Source: Nesterenkonia lutea (GTDB lineage: Bacteria; Actinomycetota; Actinomycetes; Actinomycetales; Micrococcaceae). Taken from it: 64,000 nucleotides of DNA. The position numbers and the translations under genes were made by a program. The notes beneath the pieces were generated by a model. That model saw nothing but the letters and a program-made list of their open reading frames with translations, was not told where the DNA came from and searched no databases. The stretch spans positions 1,178,001 through 1,242,000 of the forward strand of contig NZ_JADBED010000001.1 of assembly GCF_014873955.1 (NCBI RefSeq), in the 5' to 3' direction. This document shows, piece by piece, positions 8,081 through 16,068 of the stretch (position 1 is its first letter; every line of letters begins with the position of its first letter).

Positions 8081-9558
8081 CCGATGTTCGCTCTGCGGAC
8101 GCCGGCGTAGATCTCAGGACGCGACTTCTTGAGGTAGTGGCCCCAGATCACGCCCACCACCCCGGCGGCCACGATCATTCCGGGCAGGATGACCACCAGC
8201 GGGGAGAAGCCCTCCGCGTCGATCATCGCGTCGAAGTTGAACATGATGAGCAGCGCGATGGCGCCGAGGCCGATGGCGGCGAGCAGCGGTGCGATGGTGC
8301 GGACGAACAAGGGGTGCCGCTCGGGCTCGCGGTTGAAGTAGCGCAGCGCCGCCACCGACGTGATGCAGAGCAGCAGGACGAGACCGAAGCCGGCCGCGTT
8401 GGTCAGCCAGGGGAAGAACGTCAGCACGGGGAACAGCGGGCCGAGCTCGGATCCTGCTCCTGCGATCGCGAACACGATGATGACGACCAGCGCGATCCCG
8501 CTCTGGGTCAGGGACCCGGCCACCGGAGCGCCGCTGACCCTGCCGGTGCGTCCCAGCACTGCTGGCAGCACGCGGGCGCGTCCCATGGAGAAGAAGTACC
8601 GCGCCGCGGCATTGTGGAATGCCACCAGGGCAGCCATGATGCTGGTCAGGAAGAGCACCGCGGCGAGATTGACCAGCATCGCTGGCAGCTTGCCGTCCAG
8701 GAAGACGAAGACCAGGTCTGGGCCCCACTCCTGGGCCTGCGCCACGATCTGCGACGGGCCGATGCCGGCCGCAAGCGCCCAGGAGGACGCCGCGTAGAAC
8801 ACCGAGATGATGGCGACGGCGATATAGGTCGCGCGGGCCACCGAACGTTCTGGATCCTTCGCCTCTTCGGCGTAGATCGCTCCTGACTCGAACCCCATGA
8901 AGGCGGCCATGCCGAAGGCGAGCAGCGCGCCGAGGCTTCCGTTAAGCCAGTTCTCCGGAAGCAGCGTCTCTGCCGTCACGCCCTCGGGAGCAACGGAGAC
9001 CGAGACCAGGCTGACGACGATCACGACGAGGAACTCGAGCAGCACGATGACTGCAAGGAGCTTCGCTGAGAGGTCGATACGGTTCACCCCCAGCACTGCG
9101 ACCAGCAGCCACCCCGCCAGAGCACAGATCCACCAGGAGATCGTGACGCCGAAGAGGTCATTGATGATCGAGGATGCGGTGAAGCCGAAGACGCCGTAGA
9201 TGCCGACCTGCATGGCGTTATAGGTCATCAGCGCCAGGAACGAGGTGCCGATTCCCGGACGGACGCCGAGACCTGCGGCCACGTAGGCATAGAACGCGCC
9301 CGCGTTCTGCACGTAGGTGCTCATCCGTCCATACCCGACCGCGAAGAGACCGAGGATCACTCCCAGCAGCAGATACCCCACGGGAACGCCGGTCTCCCCC
9401 GTGATGGCGAAGCTGGTGGTCGCGCCGCCGGCGAGCACGGTCAGCGGGGCGGAGGCAGCGATGATCAGAAACACCAGGGCGGGGACCCCCAGGGTGCGTC
9501 GCGCCAGTGCCGTGGCCTCAGCCGTCGGGGGTCGTGCGGGAGCCGTTTGCTCAGCCAT
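8077..9558 (-). CDS. APC-superfamily amino acid/amine permease
   Basis: This 493-residue membrane protein has about 12 hydrophobic segments and the APC N-terminal pattern LVFLIIAASAPLTVLAGG. A short soluble N-terminus (MAEQTAPARPP) precedes segment 1. The ATG at 9558 is preceded by GGAG; reading further upstream to 9675 gives a low-complexity extension without support. It sits between the hpa operon and the amine-oxidase regulators, so import of tyramine, phenethylamine or a related amine or amino acid is plausible but not shown. It may share the palindromic operator region at 9811-9830. Confidence 0.85.
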   Translation of the reverse strand: MAEQTAPARPPTAEATALARRTLGVPALVFLIIAASAPLTVLAGGATTSFAITGETGVPVGYLLLGVILGLFAVGYGRMSTYVQNAGAFYAYVAAGLGVRPGIGTSFLALMTYNAMQVGIYGVFGFTASSIINDLFGVTISWWICALAGWLLVAVLGVNRIDLSAKLLAVIVLLEFLVVIVVSLVSVSVAPEGVTAETLLPENWLNGSLGALLAFGMAAFMGFESGAIYAEEAKDPERSVARATYIAVAIISVFYAASSWALAAGIGPSQIVAQAQEWGPDLVFVFLDGKLPAMLVNLAAVLFLTSIMAALVAFHNAAARYFFSMGRARVLPAVLGRTGRVSGAPVAGSLTQSGIALVVIIVFAIAGAGSELGPLFPVLTFFPWLTNAAGFGLVLLLCITSVAALRYFNREPERHPLFVRTIAPLLAAIGLGAIALLIMFNFDAMIDAEGFSPLVVILPGMIVAAGVVGVIWGHYLKKSRPEIYAGVRRANIG

Positions 9559-9810
9559 GTCTGTACTCCATCGTCTCGGGGCGGGTGCAGCGTGTCTCTC
9601 GTGGATCTGGGCGGCGTCTCCCCCGCCCGTTGCCGAGAAGTATCCCCAGCCGATGGCTGCTGAGTCTTGCATCACGGTGCACCTGAGTTGTCCATCCAGG
9701 TGCTATTCAGGAATGCGTGGTCGCGGCGCAGTGCTTTACAAGGCGCTGTGAGGGGTGTCACACTCAGCGTGCACCAAGGTTTTACAGACCTGAAACTCCT
9801 CCGCCATCTA
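9559..9810. other. Intergenic region between permease and AraC-type regulator
   Basis: Together with the operator and ribosome binding site that follow, this 303-base divergent gap holds no credible gene. It must carry the leftward permease promoter and the rightward regulator promoter, but I could not place convincing -10/-35 pairs. The segment GTGTCACAC near 9757 is a short imperfect dyad. Confidence 0.6.
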
Positions 9811-9830
9811 TATTGAGCGATTGCTCAATA
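9811..9830. promoter_or_regulatory. Palindromic operator TTGAGC-N4-GCTCAA (copy 1)
   Basis: A 20-base near-perfect palindrome (9 of 10 pairs) with core TTGAGCGATTGCTCAA at 9813-9828 lies 31 bases before the AraC-type gene. The same outer arms recur at 13545-13560. The dyad geometry suits a TetR dimer, and the tetR gene is two genes downstream. Confidence 0.75.
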
Positions 9831-9861
9831 ACATGGGAGGAACCCATTCGCAGGAGGGACC

Positions 9862-10851
9862 ATGCGTACCGAGCACATCGGCAGCCTCACAGCCGAATAC
9901 TCCCGCCCCGCGGTCGACCTGGACACCTGGCGCCAGGCGATCGCCGCCGCCGTCGTGCCCCTGGAGATCCGCGAGAAGCCGGGAACTCCGTTCCAGGGCC
10001 GGCTGCGGCACACCGCCTTCGACGGCGTGAGCGTCTTCGAACTCGCCACCACGGCCCATACGGTCCGGCGAACACCTGCACTGATCTCCAGGGAGGACTC
10101 GCGGTTCTACAAGCTCAGCCTGCAGCTCTCCGGGCATGCAGTGCTGGATCAGGATGGACGACGTGCAGTGCTGGGACCGGGGGATCTCGCCATCTATGAC
10201 ACCCACCGTCCCTATACCCTGCACTTCCCGGAATCCAGCCGCGCCATGGTCATGGTGATCCCCCAGGAGCCGGTGGACCTGAGCCCGGAGCAGATCTCCC
10301 GGGTCACCGCCACATGCTTCTCCCCCGATCAGGGGTTCGGACGTCTGATCAACCCGTTCTTCGTGGAGCTCTGCAACAGCATCGAGCAGCTTCCCGAGGC
10401 CTATGGCAGCCGGCTGGTCCACTCGGCGCTCGATCTCATGGTCACCATGCTCGCCCATGAGCTTGATTCCCGTCACGAGGGTCCGGCCCACGCCGCGGGA
10501 AGCCTGGGACGCGAGGTGCGGGAGTACATCCTGGCGAACCTCGGTGACGAGACGATGACCCCGGCCTCGATCGCGGCCGCCCATTTCGTCTCAGTCCGAT
10601 ACCTCTACACGATCTTCGCCGAGGAGAGTCAGACCATCGCCGCCTGGATCCGAGCACGGCGGCTCGAGCATATTCGCCGCGATCTCAGCGACCCGATCCA
10701 TGCACAGCGTCCCGTGTCCTGGGTGGCCGGACGGTGGGGCCTCCACGACGCCGCCCACTTCTCCCGGCTCTTCCGAGCCGAATACGGAGAATCCCCGAGC
10801 GCCTACCGGCGCAAGCGCCTGGGACAGGAGTGCCTGGCTGCGGCGTCATGA
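9862..10851 (+). CDS. AraC-family regulator, FeaR-like
   Basis: This 329-residue regulator has an N-terminal AraC-binding-like (cupin) domain, about residues 20-200, with the LGPGDLAIYDTHRPY segment, and a C-terminal double helix-turn-helix, about residues 220-320, ending HFSRLFRAEYGESPSAYRRKR. The layout is that of FeaR, which activates tynA/feaB (amine oxidase and phenylacetaldehyde dehydrogenase) in E. coli. A copper amine oxidase and an aldehyde dehydrogenase lie just downstream here, so activation of those genes by an aromatic amine or its aldehyde is a good inference. AGGAGG precedes the ATG by 5 bases. Confidence 0.9.
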   Translation: MRTEHIGSLTAEYSRPAVDLDTWRQAIAAAVVPLEIREKPGTPFQGRLRHTAFDGVSVFELATTAHTVRRTPALISREDSRFYKLSLQLSGHAVLDQDGRRAVLGPGDLAIYDTHRPYTLHFPESSRAMVMVIPQEPVDLSPEQISRVTATCFSPDQGFGRLINPFFVELCNSIEQLPEAYGSRLVHSALDLMVTMLAHELDSRHEGPAHAAGSLGREVREYILANLGDETMTPASIAAAHFVSVRYLYTIFAEESQTIAAWIRARRLEHIRRDLSDPIHAQRPVSWVAGRWGLHDAAHFSRLFRAEYGESPSAYRRKRLGQECLAAAS

Positions 10852-10886
10852 GTCTGGCGGTCCTGACATGAGGAAGAATCGTTCCC

Positions 10887-11537
10887 ATGCCGAAGAAGAT
10901 TGACCGCGAAGCCCGCCGCCAGCAGATCGTCCGCACCTATCTGAAGATCGCTGCCCGCGATGGACTGGAGACCACCACCTCCCGGGCCGTGGCCGCTGAG
11001 CTGGGCGTCTCCACAGGGTCCCTCTGGCACTATTTCTCCGGCTTCGACGAGGTCGTCCTGCGCGCATTCCAGCTCATCTTTGACCGGACCAACGCGCGGA
11101 TCTCCGAGGGCGTGGCGCAGCACACCGGCCTGCACGCGCTGATGGAGATGCTTGAGGAGACGCTTCCAGTGGGTCCAGAGACCCAGCGCGAGGCCTTCGT
11201 CGTCGTCAACTTCTGGGGCCGGGCCTCCTCCAGACCCGATCTGGCGCAGTTCCAGACCCAGGTCGCCGCCCAGTGGCGTCGGCAGATCCTGACCCATCTC
11301 GGCGAGGCCGCGGATCAGGGCGAGCTCAGCGCGGGGGCGCCTGTGGAGTCGGTCGCCGACGTGCTGATGGTCCTGATCACCGGATTCCAGGTCGAGTGCG
11401 CCCTGCAGACCACTCTGGCCTCGGCACAGAGGCAGTGGCAGACCGTCCACCACTGCCTCTCCGCCTGGCTCACCGATGCCGGGCAGGAGACGATCCAGCT
11501 CGCCTCCGCAGACAGTCCGAGCTCAGCTGACCGCTAG
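10887..11537 (+). CDS. TetR-family regulator (BetI-like N-terminus)
   Basis: This 216-residue protein has an N-terminal helix-turn-helix, about residues 8-55, with AAELGVSTGSLWHYF, and a helical ligand-binding C-terminus. It is 35 bases downstream of the AraC-type gene and probably co-transcribed with it. The palindrome TTGAGC-N4-GCTCAA at 9813-9828 and 13545-13560 has the dyad spacing of TetR operators, so I infer that this protein represses its own operon and the divergent amine-oxidase and membrane-protein/ALDH promoters, with an amine or aldehyde as inducer. Confidence 0.9.
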   Translation: MPKKIDREARRQQIVRTYLKIAARDGLETTTSRAVAAELGVSTGSLWHYFSGFDEVVLRAFQLIFDRTNARISEGVAQHTGLHALMEMLEETLPVGPETQREAFVVVNFWGRASSRPDLAQFQTQVAAQWRRQILTHLGEAADQGELSAGAPVESVADVLMVLITGFQVECALQTTLASAQRQWQTVHHCLSAWLTDAGQETIQLASADSPSSADR

Positions 11538-11547
11538 TGTGCCGAGC

Positions 11548-13527
11548 TCAGTGACAGCCGCAGCCATCGGCTGAGGCGCCCTTCTCTGCCGTCGCCGCAT
11601 CCGAGGCGCAGTGCCCCGTGCTCTCCGGGGGGACGTCCAGGGTGGGATTGCGATCGAAGAACCCGTCCGGGGTCAGCTTGAACCCGGCATAGTCCACCGG
11701 CATGATCGGCCAGTCCTCTGTGCGTGGGAAATGGGTGAGGCCGAAGGTGTGCCACAGCACCAGGTCCTCCCCCTCCAGGGAGCGATCCTGGGTGATGTAG
11801 GCGGGCAGGCCTCCCGAGCCGGGGTTCAGGTTCACGTTGTCCCCGGCAGGGAAGCGCTCGTCCCGGTCGTGCTGCGTCACCCACAGGTGGTGTCCCGCGA
11901 AGGCGGCGCGCCTGCGGATGGAGGAGTCCTCCGCGGCGAGCAGCGTGGGGCTCTCCTCGGGGTGCAGCACATAGGAGGTCGCCGCACCGAGTCGGTTGGT
12001 CCGCTCGGCGCTGCTGATCCGCCAGACCCTTCCCACGGACCCCTTCGCGTCGCGCACCGCGTTCTGCTCCGAGGTCAGCCGGGTGATGTCTCGGGTGAAC
12101 GCATTGCCCCAGGGGTTCTCGGCGCTGCTGGGCACCCGGGCGGCGTCGATCTCGTCCACTGAATTGCGGGTCCCGTCCACGGTCATGTCCAGCCGCGCGC
12201 AGAACAGATGCTGGTGCACCGGACCGCCGAGGCCGGGCGCGAGCTCCGTGGCATAGGGGTAGTCCGCTGAGGGAAGCCCGGAGGTGAACACGATTCCGGT
12301 GGCCTTGGACTCCAGCTCGATCTTGCCATCCAGGTAGAGGTACCAGTAGAAGCCGTAGTCGTAGTTGCCCACGGTCACGAAGAAGGAGATCACCAGGCGG
12401 CGCTGACGGCGGACCTCACTGGTTCCGGAGAAGTCATCACTGTGCTTCCACAGAATCCCGAAGTCCTCCTCATGGATGCAGATCGCATTGCGCAGGGTCT
12501 TGGGCTGACCAAGGTCATCCACCACGACGGCGTCCACGTAGGTGATCTCGCCCTTGCAGTCACAGCCGAGCTCGAGCGCATTGGCGAGTCGCCCGAACTG
12601 ATACTCCCCGACGTCGAAATAGTTCTGCCAGGCGTGGGAGGGGCTGGGGTCCCCGTAGTTGACCACCATCTCGGCGATGGATCCGCGGTAGAGGATCGGG
12701 CGGTCCTCGCCCTGGTCGTGGAAGCTGAGCTGGTGCAGGGTGAGCCCCTCGCGGCCATTGAAGCCGACCCTGACCTTCCAGTTCTCCCAGGCGAGCACGC
12801 CGTCCTCCAGCGAGAAGCTGACACCCTCGGGCTGGGTGATCGAGATCGGCTTCAGGGACGTGCGGTACTCACCGCGAACGGCCGGGTCCAGATAGTCCCC
12901 CGATTCTTCGGGGACATGCATGACCTCGGTCTCGACGACGCGCAGCACCTTCTCATTGGTCAGGTCCACATGGGCGACGACGCCGTCGATCGGATGCGCC
13001 CAGACCGAGTCGGTCGGGTAGTCCTGCCGGAAGGCCAGCGCGCGCACCACGCGGACGCCCACCTCATCCTCATAGCCGAACACGCCGGCGGAGAGTCCCA
13101 CCACGACGACCTTGTCCAGGTCTGTCACGCCGCGCTTGGCGATGGCGTCCACCCAGCGCTGATCGGCCTTCACGATGGGGTCCGCCCCGGCGAGATCCTC
13201 GTCGAAGCTCGGGGCGGAGCCTTCTGTGACCGCGTCCACGTCTCGACGCTCGACGATCTCGCCCTGGTCGAGGTCGATCACGAGGCTGCTCAGCCGCAGC
13301 GTGGAGAGGTCGGTCAGCAGCAGCGAGACCTCGCGGGGAAGCCGCTGCCCCGGAGCCCAGCTGAGCACGGCCTCCTTCTCAGGTTCACGCAGCGTCACGT
13401 AGGAGACGCGGGTGGCCTCGGTCAGCAGGCCTGCACCCTCGAGCACATGGCGCATGGACTCGATCTCTTCGACGGACAGCGGCGTGAGGGGGTGGCGGGG
13501 CTGCTGGGTTGACGTCTTGTCAGCCAT
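11548..13527 (-). CDS. Copper amine oxidase (tyramine/phenethylamine oxidase type)
   Basis: This 659-residue copper/topaquinone enzyme oxidises a primary amine to the aldehyde, ammonia and H2O2. The cofactor tyrosine is Tyr389 in VGNYDYGF. The copper ligands His438, His440 (VHQHLF) and His599 (LTHFPRTEDW), the catalytic base Asp305 (YFDVGEY) and gate Tyr291 all sit at +7 relative to A. globiformis AGAO as I recall it. The last 22 residues contain Cys and His (GHC... DGCGCH), unusual for the family. AAGGAGG lies 6 bases before the ATG at 13527. No signal peptide is seen, so it is probably cytoplasmic. The divergent promoter carries the shared palindrome. Confidence 0.95.
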   Translation of the reverse strand: MADKTSTQQPRHPLTPLSVEEIESMRHVLEGAGLLTEATRVSYVTLREPEKEAVLSWAPGQRLPREVSLLLTDLSTLRLSSLVIDLDQGEIVERRDVDAVTEGSAPSFDEDLAGADPIVKADQRWVDAIAKRGVTDLDKVVVVGLSAGVFGYEDEVGVRVVRALAFRQDYPTDSVWAHPIDGVVAHVDLTNEKVLRVVETEVMHVPEESGDYLDPAVRGEYRTSLKPISITQPEGVSFSLEDGVLAWENWKVRVGFNGREGLTLHQLSFHDQGEDRPILYRGSIAEMVVNYGDPSPSHAWQNYFDVGEYQFGRLANALELGCDCKGEITYVDAVVVDDLGQPKTLRNAICIHEEDFGILWKHSDDFSGTSEVRRQRRLVISFFVTVGNYDYGFYWYLYLDGKIELESKATGIVFTSGLPSADYPYATELAPGLGGPVHQHLFCARLDMTVDGTRNSVDEIDAARVPSSAENPWGNAFTRDITRLTSEQNAVRDAKGSVGRVWRISSAERTNRLGAATSYVLHPEESPTLLAAEDSSIRRRAAFAGHHLWVTQHDRDERFPAGDNVNLNPGSGGLPAYITQDRSLEGEDLVLWHTFGLTHFPRTEDWPIMPVDYAGFKLTPDGFFDRNPTLDVPPESTGHCASDAATAEKGASADGCGCH

Positions 13528-13544
13528 GGTGGTCCTCCTTATAG

Positions 13545-13560
13545 TTGAGCGCACGCTCAA
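13545..13560. promoter_or_regulatory. Palindromic operator TTGAGC-N4-GCTCAA (copy 2)
   Basis: TTGAGCGCACGCTCAA lies 18 bases before the amine oxidase start and 43 bases before the divergent membrane-protein gene. It is identical to copy 1 at 13 of 16 positions, with differences only in the centre. It probably controls both divergent transcripts. Confidence 0.75.
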
Positions 13561-13602
13561 GAATAAATATGACACATTTCACACGTATTTCGGAAGGGTC
13601 TC

Positions 13603-14094
13603 ATGGACCTCATCACGCTGATCCGCAGGACGGCGGCCGCCGGTGCCGGAGCCTCCGGCATCCTGCACCTGCTGATGCTGGGCCACGGAGACCACCTGGG
13701 CTGGAGCATGTTCATGGTCGCCATGGCCATCGTGTGCCTGCCCTGCGCAGGGCACCTCTGGCGCACGGCTAGCTCCCGATCCTGGATGCTGATCGGGCTG
13801 ATGAACGCCGGCATGCTCGCGGTGCACATGTGGCTGCTGGGATCCACGCCACCCGGGCCGGCGGAGCCCGCCCTGCCGAATGCAGACCTGAACCCGGCGC
13901 ACAGTCATGGCGAGACCGCCCTTGGCCTCGCCGGCACACACGAGCTGCTCCTTCCCCTGGCCTCCGCCGCGGCGATCCTCGAGATCCTCCTGGCGGGAGT
14001 CGGCCTGCACCTGCTCCACCGTCTCCACCGCGTGAGCCGGACCACAACGGTGCAGGCGCAGCACAGCCTCCTGCAGGGGGAATCAAGCCCATGA
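13603..14094 (+). CDS. Small His/Met-rich membrane protein of unknown function
   Basis: This 163-residue protein has about four membrane segments (residues about 8-30, 33-50, 58-78 and 105-135). His and Met are frequent at membrane edges (HLLMLGHGDHLGWSMFMVAM, MLAVHMW) and in the loop NPAHSHGET; a Cys is in LPCAGH. I do not recognise a named family. It lies between the copper amine oxidase (divergent, sharing one operator) and the aldehyde dehydrogenase (66 bases downstream). The residue make-up and the context suggest copper uptake or delivery for the amine oxidase, but this is a hypothesis. GGAAGGG precedes the ATG. Confidence 0.75.
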   Translation: MDLITLIRRTAAAGAGASGILHLLMLGHGDHLGWSMFMVAMAIVCLPCAGHLWRTASSRSWMLIGLMNAGMLAVHMWLLGSTPPGPAEPALPNADLNPAHSHGETALGLAGTHELLLPLASAAAILEILLAGVGLHLLHRLHRVSRTTTVQAQHSLLQGESSP

Positions 14095-14159
14095 ACCTCC
14101 CGGACCTTCATCCTGAACTCAGATCACCCTGCTGAACCCCTGACAGAGGAGTCACGACG

Positions 14160-15569
14160 ATGGACACACAGACCGCCAGCACGCTGCTTGAACAGATCCA
14201 GTCCCCCCAGGGCCGAGAGATCCTCGACCCCGCCACCGGCGAACTCGTCGGCCGCACCCCGCAGACCTCCCCGGCAGAACTCAACGACGCCGTGGCCCGC
14301 GCCCACACCGCCCAGACCACCTGGGCCGCCCAGAGCCATGACCAGCGCAGCCAGACCCTGCACGCCGCCGCCGACGCCATCGAAGCCCACGCCGAGGAAC
14401 TCGCCGTGCTGCTCTCCCGAGAACAGGGCAAACCCCTGAACGGACCCAACGCCCGCTTCGAAGTCGGCGCCTGCGCCGCCTGGCTGCGCACCGCCGCCTC
14501 GATCCCCGTGGAACCCGAAGTCCTCCTCGATGATGAGACCGGCCACGCCGAGCTGCACTACCGCCCCCTGGGCGTGGTCGGCGCCATCGGACCCTGGAAC
14601 TGGCCCATGATGATCTCCATCTGGCAGATCGCCCCAAGCCTGCGCATGGGCAACACCGTGGTGATCAAACCCTCCGAATACACCCCGCTGAGCGTGCTCG
14701 CCCTGGTCCACGTGCTCAACACCGCCCTGCCCGCCGACGTGCTCATCGCGGTCCCCGGCGACGGGTCCCTGGGCAAGGCGCTCACCGAGCACCCCGACAT
14801 CGCCAAGATCATGTTCACCGGCTCGGTCACCACCGGCAAGGCCATCATCAAGACCGCCGCCGACACCATGAAGCGCATGACCATGGAGCTCGGCGGCAAT
14901 GACGCCGGGATCGTGCTCGATGACGCTGACCCCAAGGCCATCGCAGAAGATCTCTTCTGGGGCGCGTTCATCAACACCGGACAGACCTGCGCGGCGCTGA
15001 AGCGGCTCTACGTGCCAGACTCGATCTATGACGAGGTCTGCCAGGCGCTGACCGAGGTCGCCGCGAAGATGCCCATGGGGATCGGGCTCGAGGAGCACAA
15101 CGTGCTCGGGCCGCTGCAGAACGCGAAGCAGCGCGAGATCGTCGCGCGCCTGGTCGACGCGGCCACCGACTCCGGGGCCCGGGTGCTCATCGGAGCAGAT
15201 CCCGATGATGCCGCTCCGGGCTTCTTCTATCCCACGACCCTGGTCGCTGACATTGATCCGCAGAACCCGCTGGTCACTGAGGAACAGTTCGGCCCGGCGC
15301 TGCCGATCATCCGTTACACCAGCCTGGATCAGGCCATCGCCTGGGCCAATGGTCTCGAGGTCGGGCTGGGCTCCTCGGTCTGGTCCTCTGATCCGAAGCG
15401 CGCCGCAGAAGTGGCCGCGAGGATGGAGGCCGGGACGACGTGGATCAATAAGCACGGGGCCATCGATCCACGGGTGCCCTTCGGGGGTGCGAAGCAGTCA
15501 GGCTTCGGTCTGGAGTTCGGGCTGCAGGGACTCAAAGAGGTCGCCCAGCCACACGTGATCAGCAGCTGA
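14160..15569 (+). CDS. Aldehyde dehydrogenase (arylacetaldehyde type)
   Basis: This 469-residue NAD(P)-dependent aldehyde dehydrogenase has an intact catalytic set: Asn147 in GPWNWP, Glu243 in MELGGNDA and the nucleophile Cys277 in NTGQTCAALK. It is shorter at the N-terminus than classical 500-residue ALDHs. GAGG-type pairing lies before the ATG. Position beside the amine oxidase indicates oxidation of the (hydroxy)phenylacetaldehyde product to the arylacetate, which the hpa operon then degrades. The sequence alone does not exclude a coniferyl- or succinic-semialdehyde-like substrate. Confidence 0.9.
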   Translation: MDTQTASTLLEQIQSPQGREILDPATGELVGRTPQTSPAELNDAVARAHTAQTTWAAQSHDQRSQTLHAAADAIEAHAEELAVLLSREQGKPLNGPNARFEVGACAAWLRTAASIPVEPEVLLDDETGHAELHYRPLGVVGAIGPWNWPMMISIWQIAPSLRMGNTVVIKPSEYTPLSVLALVHVLNTALPADVLIAVPGDGSLGKALTEHPDIAKIMFTGSVTTGKAIIKTAADTMKRMTMELGGNDAGIVLDDADPKAIAEDLFWGAFINTGQTCAALKRLYVPDSIYDEVCQALTEVAAKMPMGIGLEEHNVLGPLQNAKQREIVARLVDAATDSGARVLIGADPDDAAPGFFYPTTLVADIDPQNPLVTEEQFGPALPIIRYTSLDQAIAWANGLEVGLGSSVWSSDPKRAAEVAARMEAGTTWINKHGAIDPRVPFGGAKQSGFGLEFGLQGLKEVAQPHVISS

Positions 15570-15597
15570 GCGCCGTCCGCAGAGGGCGCCGGCACCC

Positions 15598-15619
15598 GAC
15601 TGGTTGATCACAACCAGTC
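15598..15619. terminator. Bidirectional hairpin between ALDH and a convergent gene
   Basis: Perfect 9-bp arms GACTGGTTG and CAACCAGTC surround an ATCA loop and end exactly at the stop codon of the leftward gene. It has no long T run, so intrinsic termination strength is uncertain. Confidence 0.65.
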
Positions 15620-15970
15620 TCACTTCCTCGCGGTGCCCGGGTGCTGGTCGAGCTCCTCCAGCTCGGCCAGCACCTGCTTCGCCGCCGCGATGCGTTCGGC
15701 CTCGGGCCGGTCCCACCAGTAGGGGCCCCGCTCCCCCAGCCCAGTCTTTGCCAGGCCCACCCGCCGCCGCGCAGCAGCGATGCGTTCGGCGTCCTCGGCC
15801 TTCTCCCCGGCGCCCACGCCCGACCTGCCGCGGCCCAGATGTGACTTCAGCTGCGCCACGAGCTCAGCCGGAAGGGCAGGGTCGGTGCGCCGCCAGCGCC
15901 GGCCCTTGATCACCAGCCAGCGTTCGGACTCCTCGGCAGACTCCTTGGCAGACTCCGCTTCCTCGGACAT
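15620..15970 (-). CDS. Conserved hypothetical actinobacterial protein
   Basis: This 116-residue charged soluble protein has a core KGRRWRRTDPALPAELVAQL..., then a repeated ERIAAA(R/K) motif. It resembles a widespread actinobacterial family often mislabelled as a Tol biopolymer transporter; the real function is unknown. Two in-frame ATGs lie six bases apart; the second, at 15970, has better spacing from GAAGGAG. It is divergent from the photolyase gene with a 98-base gap. Confidence 0.8.
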   Translation of the reverse strand: MSEEAESAKESAEESERWLVIKGRRWRRTDPALPAELVAQLKSHLGRGRSGVGAGEKAEDAERIAAARRRVGLAKTGLGERGPYWWDRPEAERIAAAKQVLAELEELDQHPGTARK

Positions 15971-16068
15971 CGACATCTCCTTCGCCGGGACAGTTCGTGA
16001 ACGTGTGCTCCTGCTACTGTGCCAGCCAGGACGGCCGCACATGCGGCGAGCTTCGCTGAAAGGCATTC

